Assembly: GCF_010894435.1 (NCBI RefSeq)
Contig: NZ_JAAIXZ010000020.1
Span: 1-64,000, forward strand
Direction: 5' to 3'
DNA from: Pyxidicoccus trucidator
Lineage (GTDB): Bacteria > Myxococcota > Myxococcia > Myxococcales > Myxococcaceae
DNA length: 64,000 nt
This document shows, piece after piece, positions 44,425 through 57,237 of this stretch (position 1 is the first letter of the stretch; every line of letters begins with the position of its first letter). A program made the translations under genes and the position numbers. Under the pieces are notes generated by a model. That model was not told the origin of the DNA and made no database searches. It saw nothing but the letters and a program-made list of their open reading frames with translations.

Positions 44425-44949
44425 TCACCAGGTGCTGGCCAGCCGGTCGTACCCGTCGCGCATGAGCACCTCCGCCAGGCGGTCCAGCGCGGCCTGACGG
44501 TTGGCCTCGGCCTCCAGGATGTCGCCCGTTCCCAGCAGGTAGTCCTCCGTCCCGGCGATCACCGTCTCCTTGAGGACCTGACCGTCCTTCACCAGCCGAA
44601 GCCGGGCCTGGGCGACGACGCGGAAGTAGTTGCCGGCGATGGTGGGCGAGTTCCACACCGAGAGCACCGTGCCCTCCAGGCGCGCGTCGCACGCCGCCCC
44701 GGTCGACAGCCGGCCCACACGGGTCAGCTCCTGACGCAGGAAGCGCGTGAAGAGCGTCTCCAGCGTGGGCTCGGCCGTCTCGTTGGTGAAGATGGGCGCG
44801 CAGACGGCCGTCACGCCCTCCGGAAGGCCCGTGTCCTTCCCGACGAAGCGGTAGCCACACCCCGCGCTGGAGGCCATGCAGGCCCCCCACGCCCCCACCA
44901 CCACAGCCGACCGGAAGCGCCGGAGTCCGGGCGCGAAGGGACGCGACAT
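44425..44949 (-). CDS. lptE: LPS-assembly lipoprotein LptE
   Basis: 174 residues. A signal sequence ends in a lipobox SSAGC with Cys31, then CGYRFVGKDTGLPEGV, the family N-terminus after lipidation. LptE plugs the LptD barrel that inserts LPS in the outer leaflet of the outer membrane. It lies in the leuS transcription unit, and leuS-lptE linkage is conserved in Proteobacteria. It completes an envelope set with the lipid A genes further left. lptD is not in the window. Confidence 0.87.
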   Translation of the reverse strand: MSRPFAPGLRRFRSAVVVGAWGACMASSAGCGYRFVGKDTGLPEGVTAVCAPIFTNETAEPTLETLFTRFLRQELTRVGRLSTGAACDARLEGTVLSVWNSPTIAGNYFRVVAQARLRLVKDGQVLKETVIAGTEDYLLGTGDILEAEANRQAALDRLAEVLMRDGYDRLASTW

Positions 44950-44980
44950 GCGCGGCACCCTACCCGGCCGGGCCTGCCCG

Positions 44981-45574
44981 TCAAGCGCGAGGGCCGTCGT
45001 GGGTTCCGGGAGGCGGGAGCGGCGGAGGCGGCTCCGACGGCGAGCCCGCCACCCGCACGGGAACGCCCCGCGCGCGCACCACCCCGGCCAGCGTGTCCCA
45101 GGCTGACAGCAGCCGGGCGTCGCGCTCGGAGCCCCGGCGCGCCAGCCCCAGCGGCCAGCGCACCCGGCCCGGCGCGGACGTCTCCAGGACGAGCACATGG
45201 GAGCGGCACACCACCGCCAGCAGCACGCCCAGCGCCGCCACCCCGAAGGCCACCACCTTCAGCGCGGGGGCGTGGGCCACGAAGCCCAGGAGCGCGAAGC
45301 CCGCCAGCAGCAGCGCCTCGCGGAAGAAGTGCGTCTCCAGTTCCAGCCCGCGCAGGCTGCCCAATTCCACCACCTGGGGCTCTCCCGTCGGGCCGGCCCG
45401 GTAGGAGAGGCGCTCGCCCTCACCGGAGAGGGAGCGCCCACCGCCCAGGTCCGCGGCGAGGAAGGGCGTCCCCGCGCGCGGCGTCGTGGGCCGCGGCGCC
45501 TCCGGCAGCGGGGCCCCGCAGGCAATGCAGTGGGGGCTGCCCGCCGGCTGGGGCCGCCCACACGCACCGCACAT
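44981..45574 (-). CDS. Small zinc-ribbon membrane protein of unknown function
   Basis: 197 residues. An N-terminal zinc ribbon (Cys2, Cys5, Cys16, Cys19; MCGACG and CIACG) is followed by two close transmembrane helices (about 88-125) and a Pro-rich C-terminus. The ATG at 45574 is chosen because GAGG lies eight bases upstream. No known family or role is recognised. It sits between leuS and lptE with about 30-base gaps on each side. Confidence 0.75.
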   Translation of the reverse strand: MCGACGRPQPAGSPHCIACGAPLPEAPRPTTPRAGTPFLAADLGGGRSLSGEGERLSYRAGPTGEPQVVELGSLRGLELETHFFREALLLAGFALLGFVAHAPALKVVAFGVAALGVLLAVVCRSHVLVLETSAPGRVRWPLGLARRGSERDARLLSAWDTLAGVVRARGVPVRVAGSPSEPPPPLPPPGTHDGPRA

Positions 45575-45606
45575 GACGAGGACCTCGACCGGCACCGGAG
45601 CCCCGC

Positions 45607-48108
45607 TCAGCCGACGACGAAGTTCACCAGCCGCTTGGGGACGAAGACGAACTTGCGCAGCGTCTTGCCCGCCATGGCGGCCTGCACCTTCTCGTCCGCC
45701 TCCGCCGCCGCGCGCACGTCCGCCTCGCCCGCGTCCGCCGCCACGCGAATCTCCGCGCGCAGCTTGCCGTTCACCTGCACGGCGTAGGGGATGACGTCGT
45801 CCACCACCAGGGCCGGGTCGAAGTCCGGCCACGGCTGAGCGACGGTGAGCGCCTTGCCGCCGTAGGCCTCCGCCACCTCGTCCGCGATGTGCGGGGCGAA
45901 GGGCGTGAGCACCACCGCGAGCAGCCGCACGGCCTCGGCCATGGCCGCCTTCTCCGCGGGCGTCTCCGGCGTGCCGACGGCGTAGAGCGCGTTGACGCAC
46001 TCCATGATGCCGGCGATGGCGGTGTTGAAGGACAGGCGCTCAATCGCCTCCCCCACCCGCTTCAGGCACTTGTGCGCGGCACGGCGCGTCTCCAGCGCCT
46101 TGCCCTCGTACGGGCCGTCGTGCGTGGCCCCGGCCACCGACGCGTGGTGCGTGGAGGACAGCGTCCAGACGCGCTTGAGGAAGCGGAACACGCCCTCCAC
46201 CTGGTCGTCGGACCAGTCGAAGTCGCGCTCCGGCGGGCCGGCGAAGAGCACGTACGCGCGCGCCGTGTCCGCGCCGTACTTCTGGACGATGGAGGCGGGC
46301 GCCACCGAGTTGCCCCAGCGCTTGGACATCTTCCGGCCGTCGGGGCCGTTGACGATGCCCTGCGTAATCAGGCGCTTCACCGGCTCGTCCACCGGGCTGA
46401 GGCCCAGCAGCTTCATCACCCGGGTCCAGAACCGGAAGTAGAGCAGGTGCATCACCGCGTGCTCGGGGCCGCCCACGTAGATGTCCACGGGGAGGAAGCG
46501 CTGGGCCTCCTTCGGATCGAACGGCGCGGCGTCGTAGTGCGGCGACAGGTAGCGCGCGAAGTACCAGCAGGAGTCGACGAAGGTGTCCATCGTCTCCGTC
46601 TCGCGCCGCGCGGGCCCGCCGCACTTCGGGCACGTGGTGTTCACCCACGAGGCCACCTTGGCCAGCGGCGGCTCGCCCTTGCCGGTGAGCACCTCCTGGG
46701 TGTCGATTTCGGGCAGGCGCACGGGCAGCTGCTCCACCGGCACGGGGGTGCCGTGGCGCTGCGGGTCGCACTTCGCGCAGTAGACGATGGGGATGGGCGT
46801 GCCCCAGTAGCGCTGGCGGCTGAAGCCCCAGTCCTTCTGGCGGTACGTCACCGTGGCGCGGCCCTGGCCGTCCTTCTCCAGCTTCGCGGCCATGGCCTGC
46901 CGCGCCGCCTCGGACGTCTGCCCCGTGTACTCACCCGAGTCCACCAGCACGCCGTACTCGGTAGACGCCGCCTCCAGCTGCTCGCCCGGGGGGAGCTTGT
47001 CGCCGGTGGCCGGCTGGATGACGACCTTCACCGGCAGGCTGTACTTGCGCGCGAAGGCGAAGTCGCGCTCATCGTGCGCGGGCACGCTCATGACGGCGCC
47101 CGTGCCGTAGTCGCTCACCACGAAGTTGGCGATCCAGATGGGCACCGGCTGGCCGGTGAAGGGATTCAGCGCGTGGGCACCGGTGAAGATGCCCTCCTTC
47201 TCCGCGTCCTCGCCCAGGCGCTCCGTCTTGGACTGGGCGGCCATGCGCCTGGCGAAGGCCTCCACGTCCGCGCGGCGCTCGGGGGACGTCACCTGGGCCA
47301 CCAGCTTGTGGTCCGGCGCGAGCACCACGTAGGTGCAGCCGAAGATGGTGTCGATGCGGGTGGTGAAGACGCGGATGGTGGCGTCATGCCCCTGCACGCG
47401 GAAGTCGGCCTCGGCGCCGTCCGAGCGGCCAATCCAGTTCCGCTGCATGGAGGTGATGCGGTCCGGCCACTCCTTCAGCGTGTCGAGCGAGTCCAGCAGG
47501 TCCTGCGAGTACCGGGTGATGCGGAACGCCCACTCGGGCATCTCCTTGTCCACCACGGGCGAGTCGCAGCGCTCGCAGACGCCGTCCTTCACCTGCTCGT
47601 TGGCGATGACGGTGAGGCAGCCGGTGCACCAGTTCACCCGGCTGAAGCGGCGATAGACGAGCCCACGCTCCAGCATCTGGATGAAGAACCACTGGTTCCA
47701 GCGGTAGTACTCGGGCTGGCTGGTGTTGACCTCGCGGTCCCAGTCGTAGCTGTAGCCGAGGCTCTTCATCTCCTTCTTGAAGGAGGCGATGTTCTCCTCG
47801 GTGCGCACCGCCGGGTGCACGCCGTCCTTGATGGCGGCGTTCTCCGCGGGCAGGCCGAACGCGTCCCAGCCCATGGGGTGCAGCACGTCATGCCCGCGCA
47901 TCAGGAAGTAGCGCGCGTACACGTCCCCGATGAGGTAGTTGCGCACGTGCCCCATGTGCATCTTCCCGCTGGGGTACGGCAGCATCTCGAGGATGTACTT
48001 CTTGGGTGCTCCCGGGCGCTTGCCTGCCCGGAAGATGCCCGCCTCGTCCCAGCGGGTCTGCCACTTGCCTTCAATCGCCTGCGGCTCGTAACGCTCGTTC
48101 ATCGCCAT
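45607..48108 (-). CDS. leuS: Leucyl-tRNA synthetase
   Basis: 833 residues. The class I signature is PYPSGKMHMGHVRNYL (HMGH variant of HIGH). Paired zinc-binding CxxC motifs are WCTGC...CERC and CPKCGG, and the KMSKRWGNS loop is intact. The CP1 editing domain is present (GTGAVMSVPAHDERD). An ATG two codons downstream is an alternative start. It is first of leuS, zinc-ribbon gene, lptE. Confidence 0.97.
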   Translation of the reverse strand: MAMNERYEPQAIEGKWQTRWDEAGIFRAGKRPGAPKKYILEMLPYPSGKMHMGHVRNYLIGDVYARYFLMRGHDVLHPMGWDAFGLPAENAAIKDGVHPAVRTEENIASFKKEMKSLGYSYDWDREVNTSQPEYYRWNQWFFIQMLERGLVYRRFSRVNWCTGCLTVIANEQVKDGVCERCDSPVVDKEMPEWAFRITRYSQDLLDSLDTLKEWPDRITSMQRNWIGRSDGAEADFRVQGHDATIRVFTTRIDTIFGCTYVVLAPDHKLVAQVTSPERRADVEAFARRMAAQSKTERLGEDAEKEGIFTGAHALNPFTGQPVPIWIANFVVSDYGTGAVMSVPAHDERDFAFARKYSLPVKVVIQPATGDKLPPGEQLEAASTEYGVLVDSGEYTGQTSEAARQAMAAKLEKDGQGRATVTYRQKDWGFSRQRYWGTPIPIVYCAKCDPQRHGTPVPVEQLPVRLPEIDTQEVLTGKGEPPLAKVASWVNTTCPKCGGPARRETETMDTFVDSCWYFARYLSPHYDAAPFDPKEAQRFLPVDIYVGGPEHAVMHLLYFRFWTRVMKLLGLSPVDEPVKRLITQGIVNGPDGRKMSKRWGNSVAPASIVQKYGADTARAYVLFAGPPERDFDWSDDQVEGVFRFLKRVWTLSSTHHASVAGATHDGPYEGKALETRRAAHKCLKRVGEAIERLSFNTAIAGIMECVNALYAVGTPETPAEKAAMAEAVRLLAVVLTPFAPHIADEVAEAYGGKALTVAQPWPDFDPALVVDDVIPYAVQVNGKLRAEIRVAADAGEADVRAAAEADEKVQAAMAGKTLRKFVFVPKRLVNFVVG

Positions 48109-48263
48109 GTCCGATGGGTCTCTTATGGGAGGGCCGGGCCCTGGGGCAACACCAGACAGTGCGAGGACCCTTTTCAGGGGCGGACTGGCCCGGGAAACGC
48201 CGGCTGACCGGGGAAAACCCCTGGTGGCGGGCACTTGTGTCGTGTCCCGCCCCCAGGTGAGCC

Positions 48264-48292
48264 CGCCCCGTCACCCGGCGGGCGACGGGGCG
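48264..48292 (-). terminator. Hairpin after the ceramidase gene
   Basis: A perfect 9-bp stem CGCCCCGTC/GACGGGGCG (48264-48272, 48284-48292), about 65 bases past the ceramidase stop and without a T-run. It lies in the 248-base gap upstream of leuS, which otherwise shows no gene. Confidence 0.35.
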
Positions 48293-48356
48293 TGGGCATA
48301 CGGGCTCCGGGCCGCCCTTCCCTGCCCGAAGCCTGGAAGCTCCCCCGCCTGCGGCG

Positions 48357-50441
48357 TCAGTTGACGGTGAACTCGCGCGAGTAGCCCGTGTACGGGCGGA
48401 TGAGCCCGTCCCAGCCGGACTTCCAGTCGCCGTCGTGGCGGATGCGGTAGGTGCCCGGCGTGGCGTCCGCCGGAATCTTCCACTCCACCGTCACGTGCGA
48501 GCACGCAAAGGTGGGCACGCAGTTGTTGCGCTGCCAGCGGTACTTCGTCTCCCAGTCCCAGTCGTTGGCCACCGTCACCCAGGACGTGCCCGACTTGCGC
48601 TGCACCTGGAGGAAGCTGCCCTGCCGCCGCAGGTTGTTCTTCGGGTGGCCGCCCCAGAACTTCACGCTCGCCGTCGCGCCCCGCGTGTACGAGGCGAGCG
48701 CGTTGGTGACGACGCCGCCGAAGCTCACCGCGAGCAGCTTGTCGTCGAACACCACCCCCGTCTGCACCGTCGTCTGCTCGTTGCGCAAGTCGCGCGGCGT
48801 GGGGCCCGCGGGCACGGAGACTCCGTCACGCAGCGCCGCCGCCAGCTTCTCCGCCTGCTGCTGCACCGCCGCGAGCTGCCACGGGCCGAAGTGCGTGGAG
48901 GCCGCCTCGTAGTCCTGCTTCGCGTACTCCTCGCGCGTGACGAGGTAGCCCGCGTACGCGTTGGACAGGCCGGCAATCACGACGTGATTCACGCCCAGCG
49001 ACGCGAGCTGGGTCTGCACCGTCTTGCGCAGCCGGCGGCCCGCCATGGTGGTCATCTCGAAGGGCACCGCCACCAGCGCCAGGTTGCCAATCGTCACCAC
49101 CTGCAGCGGCAGCACCTCGGGCGTCCACGGGTAGGGCTGCATGGTGCCCATCTCCAGGACCACCGGCTTCTCCCCCTGGCACGGCGTGGTGGTGATGGCG
49201 CAGGAGATGGCACCCCAGAGGTCATGGATGTCCTCGCACGAGGCGCCCTCGCTGCCGAAGCCCGGGCCGTCCTCGGCGCCGGCCAGCATGGAGATGCCGA
49301 TGGCGGCCTCGCAGGTGGTGCGCGACACGCCATCCGTGTACGCGGGCGCCACCTGCACGCCGTCCATGCTCACGTAGGCGTGCCGGTAGTCCACCGCGCC
49401 GGTGAGCGGCTGCGCCGCGCCGTCATACAGCGCGCGGGCCAGGTCGTACTGCTTGCGCCCGGACAGCTCCGTGCTCTCGAAGTCGTTGGCGCCGCCGCCG
49501 TTCTCCCCACCGAAGATGTTGGGCGTCACGTCGCCCTCGTTGCTCTGCGCGAAGGCGGCCACGAAGGTCTTCGCGGCGGTGTAGTTCGTGCCCTTGACCT
49601 TCTCGAACAGGTAGGACGCGTAGCCCTTGTTGTCGCCGCTGATGAGCAGGTTGTCGTTGCCCATGGACGTGGCGTGGACGGCGAACCAGTTGATGAGGCC
49701 CACCTCCTGCCCGGTGCTGCTCTGCAGGCGCAGCAGCGTCATCTGCTTGTCGGTGTCGTAGCCGAACTGAGCGCGCTCCGTCGCGGGGTTGCGCAGGTAG
49801 GCCTCCGGCGAGCGGTTGATGCTGGTGTTGAGCAGGTCGCCCGAGGCCAGCCGCACGCTGCCGGCCGTGAGGTTGCCGTGGGCGCGGACGATGGACTGGT
49901 AGATGCCGTCGACGATGGCGTCGAAGTTCTGCTTGTCGAAGCCGAGGATGGTCAGGTTGTAGAGCGCGTAGTGCGAGAAGCCGCCGGGCCCGCTGTGCGT
50001 GTGCGTGGCGCTCAGCACCACGTTCTCGTCCGAGTACGTGCTGCCATACGTGGCCCGCAGTCGCTCCAGCACCTGCTGCTTGACGCCCTGGGCGATGAAG
50101 CCCGCGTCGGCGCTGACGAAGGCCACGCGCCGGCCGTTGCAGGGCGAGGCGATGACGAACGCACGCGAGCGCAGGCGCTGGTGGATGCCCGCCGTCTTCT
50201 GCTCCAGCATCGCGTAGCCCATCATCCCCAGCTCCGCCGCGGGGCCGGTGATGTCGTAGATGCCCGCCCCCACCTGGAAGGCGGTGTTGCCCGCGCACGG
50301 GCCGGTGAGCGCGGGTTGCTCCACCGACGCCACGGAGGCCGCGGGCACGTCCACGGGCGGCGCCGGGACTTCAGCACCGCACGCGCCCAGCACCAGCGTG
50401 AGACTCCAGAGACACCACGGACGGGCGAGACAGGCTTGCAT
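48357..50441 (-). CDS. Neutral/alkaline ceramidase, lipoprotein type
   Basis: 694 residues. A lipobox LGAC with Cys21 predicts a lipid-anchored secreted enzyme that splits ceramide into sphingosine and fatty acid. Zinc-site segments SATHTHSGPGG, NWFAVHATSM and TREEYAKQDYEAASTHFGP fit the family, and a C-terminal Ig-like domain is present. The catalytic motif, GDVSPN or GNLSPN in studied enzymes, reads GDVTPN, with Thr306 at the nucleophile Ser position. The ATG has GAGGAG upstream. It is downstream of the Ig-domain gene with a hairpin between them. Confidence 0.9.
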   Translation of the reverse strand: MQACLARPWCLWSLTLVLGACGAEVPAPPVDVPAASVASVEQPALTGPCAGNTAFQVGAGIYDITGPAAELGMMGYAMLEQKTAGIHQRLRSRAFVIASPCNGRRVAFVSADAGFIAQGVKQQVLERLRATYGSTYSDENVVLSATHTHSGPGGFSHYALYNLTILGFDKQNFDAIVDGIYQSIVRAHGNLTAGSVRLASGDLLNTSINRSPEAYLRNPATERAQFGYDTDKQMTLLRLQSSTGQEVGLINWFAVHATSMGNDNLLISGDNKGYASYLFEKVKGTNYTAAKTFVAAFAQSNEGDVTPNIFGGENGGGANDFESTELSGRKQYDLARALYDGAAQPLTGAVDYRHAYVSMDGVQVAPAYTDGVSRTTCEAAIGISMLAGAEDGPGFGSEGASCEDIHDLWGAISCAITTTPCQGEKPVVLEMGTMQPYPWTPEVLPLQVVTIGNLALVAVPFEMTTMAGRRLRKTVQTQLASLGVNHVVIAGLSNAYAGYLVTREEYAKQDYEAASTHFGPWQLAAVQQQAEKLAAALRDGVSVPAGPTPRDLRNEQTTVQTGVVFDDKLLAVSFGGVVTNALASYTRGATASVKFWGGHPKNNLRRQGSFLQVQRKSGTSWVTVANDWDWETKYRWQRNNCVPTFACSHVTVEWKIPADATPGTYRIRHDGDWKSGWDGLIRPYTGYSREFTVN

Positions 50442-50534
50442 GGGCAACGCTCCTCTTCGGGAAGGCCCGGATTCTCGCCGGAACCGAGGGGAGTGTTGCC
50501 AGCCATGCGAGAAAGAGGGACCGCCGGACGACAT

Positions 50535-50569
50535 CCGGGGCACCGCCCGCCGCGCGAGCAGTGCCCCGG
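50535..50569 (-). terminator. Hairpin between the Ig-domain gene and the ceramidase gene
   Basis: A 9-bp stem CCGGGGCAC/GTGCCCCGG (50535-50543, 50561-50569) with a 17-base GC-rich loop, about 20 bases past the upstream gene's stop. There is no T-run. It may be a terminator or an attenuator. Confidence 0.4.
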
Positions 50570-50587
50570 CGCCTCCAGGACATGGGC

Positions 50588-52438
50588 CTATGGGCAGCCC
50601 GGTCCCGAGACTGTGACTTCCACGTTCTGGAGCCGGCCCTGGCCCTGGGCGTTGTAGGCGGCGGCCGTCAGCGTCCTCCGCCCACACTTCGCGCCGGGGA
50701 TGGAGACGCCGAACAGCTTCTCCGCGATGCGCATGTGCGAGGGCTTCAGCACCGGGTTGTCTCGTGCGCCCTGGGGCCGGCCGTACGTGGCCAGGGTGAG
50801 GGCGACGACGCGCGAGTCGTTGGCGGCCAGGTGGTAGTAGGGCGTGAGCTGCAAGTCCCTCAGGTTGTCGAGGTTCGTCCACGTGCCGTTCCGGGTGTCG
50901 GACTGCACCACCAGGACGAGCTGCTTGTCCGCCGGCACGCGCTGCTTCGCCTCACTGACGCGCGAGACGAGGTACCCGAGGTTGCCCTGGCTGATGGGGT
51001 GGCCCGGGCCGTCGAGGAAGGCCTCGATGGACACGAAGTCCAGGCCGGTGGCGAAGATGGCGTCGAGCGTGCGCACCTGGTCGATGCTGTAGACATTGCC
51101 CATGGGCCGCGCGGAGAGCCCCCGCGCGCCGAGCCTCGCCCGCAGGTCCAGGATTCGCCCTTCCGTCTCCGCGCGGCTCCAGTCGGGCCCCGAGGCCAGC
51201 TCGATGCGCGCGACGCGGTGCCAGTACGGCGCGACGAGGTCCAGCACGGCATCCAGCGGCGTCACGCGTCCCGGCGTCTGCTCTTGCAGGTTGAGGTTGA
51301 GCTGGAGGTTCCACCCCTCGGCGGCGGCGGACGCCACGGCCGCCTGCATCCGCGGCAGCCACACGGAGTCCGGCGCGGTGCTGTCCGGCTCGTACCCCCG
51401 CCGCGCCCACGCGTAGTAGAGGTTCGTGTAGCCGGACACCTCAGCCCTGAAGTTTCCGTAGCGGCCGTCCACGAAGGTGTAGCCGAGCTGCATGGCGTGG
51501 TTCGGCGCCGGCAACGGATTGACGGCGGGGTTCCACGGGAAGCTGTAGGCCCCTCCGCTCTTCGTCGTCAGGTAGACGCCATCCACGTAGAACTCGACGA
51601 AGCTCGTGTCGGGGCTGACCTGCACCTGCACGTCCACCGGCCCCGTCACCGTGCTCTCGTCCGCGGGAGCGACAATCCGCACCGCGGGCGGCGCGGGAGG
51701 ACCCGGCACCGTGAAGTAGAGGTCCGGTGAGTAGGGCCCCGGGCCGCAGGAGCTCTCGGCCTTGACCTTCCAGCGGAGCTGCATGCCGCCGGGCAAGTCA
51801 CTCGTGGGGGTGAAGGACGTCTGCGTCAGGTCGGTCCGCCGGAGGACGATGTTCTCCGCGGGGTCCAGCACGTAGAGCGTGTACGACGTGGCCCCGCGCA
51901 CCGCCGTCCACGAGAAAGTGGGCCGGGCCGTGCCGACGGGGCCGTGAGGCCAGTGGCCACTCGGCCTGGAGTACGGCGGACAGGGCGGCGTCGTGAAGAT
52001 GATGAAGTCCAGGGACGGCGAGTAGGGTCCGGGTCCACAGGAACTCTCGCCCTTCACCTTCCAGCGGAGCGGCACAGCGAGGGGCAGGTCGCTCGTCGGC
52101 GTGAAGGTGTTCTGGGGGATGCCCGTCTGCCGGAGGACGATGTTCTCCGCGGAGTCGAGCACATAGAGCGTGTACGACGTGGCCCCGGGCACCACGCTCC
52201 AGGCGAACTGCGGCCGGGCCGTCTCCACCTCACCGGAAGGCGCCCAGGAGAAGGGCGACGGCGCGGCGGTGGGCGGACACTGAGCAAGCGGCAGCGCCAG
52301 CACGCTCGTCCACGGCAGCGTGGCGGCCTGGGACGGCCAGGCCACGACGAGTGACAGCAGCAACCATCCGAGGTGGAATGACACGGGGCGGCGGCGCGCA
52401 TCGTCAAGGCGCGCGGGCCGGGCGGGGGGCAATGGCAT
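50588..52438 (-). CDS. Secreted protein with duplicated Ig-like domains and a TIM-barrel-like C-terminus
   Basis: 616 residues. The signal peptide (about 20-39) is followed by two near-identical Fn3/Ig-like domains (about 60-150 and 165-240), both with ATSYTLYVLD. A third Ig-like domain has IVAPADESTVTGPVDV, FVEFYVDG. The C-terminal ~300 residues, from the segment around MQLGYTFVDG to AEKLFGVSIPGAKC, look like a TIM-barrel glycoside-hydrolase-like fold, but I do not see a firm catalytic motif. Probably a secreted polysaccharide-active protein. The ATG has GGGAG upstream. Confidence 0.75.
   Translation of the reverse strand: MPLPPARPARLDDARRRPVSFHLGWLLLSLVVAWPSQAATLPWTSVLALPLAQCPPTAAPSPFSWAPSGEVETARPQFAWSVVPGATSYTLYVLDSAENIVLRQTGIPQNTFTPTSDLPLAVPLRWKVKGESSCGPGPYSPSLDFIIFTTPPCPPYSRPSGHWPHGPVGTARPTFSWTAVRGATSYTLYVLDPAENIVLRRTDLTQTSFTPTSDLPGGMQLRWKVKAESSCGPGPYSPDLYFTVPGPPAPPAVRIVAPADESTVTGPVDVQVQVSPDTSFVEFYVDGVYLTTKSGGAYSFPWNPAVNPLPAPNHAMQLGYTFVDGRYGNFRAEVSGYTNLYYAWARRGYEPDSTAPDSVWLPRMQAAVASAAAEGWNLQLNLNLQEQTPGRVTPLDAVLDLVAPYWHRVARIELASGPDWSRAETEGRILDLRARLGARGLSARPMGNVYSIDQVRTLDAIFATGLDFVSIEAFLDGPGHPISQGNLGYLVSRVSEAKQRVPADKQLVLVVQSDTRNGTWTNLDNLRDLQLTPYYHLAANDSRVVALTLATYGRPQGARDNPVLKPSHMRIAEKLFGVSIPGAKCGRRTLTAAAYNAQGQGRLQNVEVTVSGPGCP
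51720..52250 (-). repeat. Tandem duplication encoding two Ig-like domains
   Basis: Two copies of a segment of about 230 bases (around 51720-51960 and 52020-52250) are very similar at the nucleotide level. For example, the copies near 51841-51896 and 52140-52196 differ at only a few bases. Such conservation, including synonymous positions, points to recent duplication or gene conversion. Confidence 0.7.
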
Positions 52439-52740
52439 CGAGGTTCTCCCTGGGGCAGGACATGCGCCCTGCCCACATCAGGGAGCCCTGGAGCGATTTG
52501 TAGCGCGCCGACGGAACGAGGCACCGGGCGTGCCAGACCAACCCCCCGGGTCGGTTGAGACGCGGACCTGATACATCCGGGTTGTTTCGTGCCCGGACAG
52601 AGAATTCCTGTCTATCTGCAAGAGCAGGCAGGTTCGCAAAACCAGATATGTCGTTGACTCGGAAGCGTTCACCCAGGGACGATTCAAGTCCACGGCATCC
52701 TTCAGGGGGGGCCGTTCAATCGTACAGGTGTGAGGACCGA
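52439..52740. other. Divergent intergenic region in front of the susC-like gene
   Basis: 302 bases with no convincing gene. It is clearly lower in GC around 52560-52660 than its surroundings. A TTGACT at 52654-52659 could be a -35 box for the susC-like gene, but no good -10 is seen. GAGG lies just before the susC start at 52741. It must also hold the promoter of the opposite gene. Confidence 0.5.
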
Positions 52741-55815
<3,075 letters not shown>

Positions 55816-55819
55816 GGCC

Positions 55820-57211
55820 ATGAAGAACATGATTCAGACGAAGAAGGCAGTTCTGGCGCTCAGCGCCGTGCTGGGACTCGGCTGCGGCACCCTGGACGTC
55901 ACGGACCTGAACGGCGTGAGCCTGGACGAGTTCGTGGAGACTCCGACGGAGTCTCGCGTCCTCACCGCGGCCACGGGTCTGCTGATTGGCCACCGCGCGG
56001 GCGTGGCGGTCCAGAACGGCTACGTGGCCGAGCTGGGCGTCATCGGCCGTGAGGCGTACATCTTCGACGGCGCGGATCCCCGCACCGTGGAGGAGCTGCT
56101 GGGGCCCGCGCTGGACCCGGGTGGCCCGGCCTTCGGCGGCAACTTCTGGGCGGCCCCGTACGCCAACATCCGCAACGCCAACACGCTGCTGGCGGCGGTG
56201 GACAAGGTGACGGGCGTGACGGACGGCGAGAAGGAAGCCATCCGCGGCTACGCGAAGACCATCGAGGCGCTGGACTTCCTGGTCGTCATCAACACGCGGG
56301 ACACCAATGGCGCGCCCATCGCGGTGAACCTGCCCCTGGGCCAGCTGGCTCCCATCGAGACCAAGGAGGCGGTGTTCAACCACATCGCCACGTTGCTCGA
56401 CGAGGGCGCGGCGCACCTGGCCGCCGCGGAAGACTTCCCGTTCCGGATGAGCACCGGGTTCGCCGGCTTCAACACCCCGGCCGCGTTCCTGAAGTTCAAC
56501 CGCGGGGTGAGGGCCCGCGTGGCCGTGTACCAGGGCCGGTATGCGGACGCGCTGACCGCCCTGGGCCAGTCGTTCATCGACACCAGCGTCCCCGCGGACG
56601 AGGGCTCGAAGGCGGCGGCCGTCGCGTCGCTGAACGTCGGCACCTACCACACGTTCCAGGCGTCCTCGGGTGACCAGGACAACAACCTGCTCAGCGCCAA
56701 CATCTTCGCGCACCCGTCCATCGTGACGGACGCGGAGACGGCGGACGGCACGCCGACCGGCAGGGTGGACGACCGCGTGACGCGCAAGGTTCGCAAGCTG
56801 GAGGAGTCCACCAGCGCGGCGGACGGGAAGCTGTCCTCGGACCTGCGCTTCACCCAGTACGCCAGCGCCGACTCGTCGGTGCCCATCATCCGCAACGAGG
56901 AGCTCATCCTCCTGCGGGCGGAGGCCAACATCGGCCTGAGCAACCTCGACCCGGCGCTGACGGACCTGAACTACATCCGCACCCGGTCCGGCCGGCTCCC
57001 GGAGCTGACCGCCGAGCAGATTCCCACCCAGGAAGCCGCGCTGGAGCAGCTGCTGAAGCAGAAGCGGTACTCGCTCATGTTCGAGGGTGGCCACCGGTGG
57101 ATCGACCTGCGCCGCTACAACCGGCTGGACACGCTCCCCCGCGAGCTCGACCCCACCTACGCCCCGCACGAGCGCTTCCCCATCCCCGCCACTGAAGTGA
57201 ACAACCGCTAG
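55820..57211 (+). CDS. SusD/RagB-type outer-membrane lipoprotein
   Basis: 463 residues. A lipoprotein signal ends LGLGC (Cys22). The mature part shows the all-helical SusD fold: TPR-like helices around FWAAPYANIRNANTLL and the C-terminal signature IRNEELILLRAEANIGL...ALTDLNYIRTRSG and MFEGGHRWIDLRRYNR. SusD lids the SusC pore and binds substrate at the surface. It begins four bases after the susC stop. Confidence 0.9.
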   Translation: MKNMIQTKKAVLALSAVLGLGCGTLDVTDLNGVSLDEFVETPTESRVLTAATGLLIGHRAGVAVQNGYVAELGVIGREAYIFDGADPRTVEELLGPALDPGGPAFGGNFWAAPYANIRNANTLLAAVDKVTGVTDGEKEAIRGYAKTIEALDFLVVINTRDTNGAPIAVNLPLGQLAPIETKEAVFNHIATLLDEGAAHLAAAEDFPFRMSTGFAGFNTPAAFLKFNRGVRARVAVYQGRYADALTALGQSFIDTSVPADEGSKAAAVASLNVGTYHTFQASSGDQDNNLLSANIFAHPSIVTDAETADGTPTGRVDDRVTRKVRKLEESTSAADGKLSSDLRFTQYASADSSVPIIRNEELILLRAEANIGLSNLDPALTDLNYIRTRSGRLPELTAEQIPTQEAALEQLLKQKRYSLMFEGGHRWIDLRRYNRLDTLPRELDPTYAPHERFPIPATEVNNR

Positions 57212-57237
57212 CAGGCCGCTGTCCTGCTCGCAGGTGA

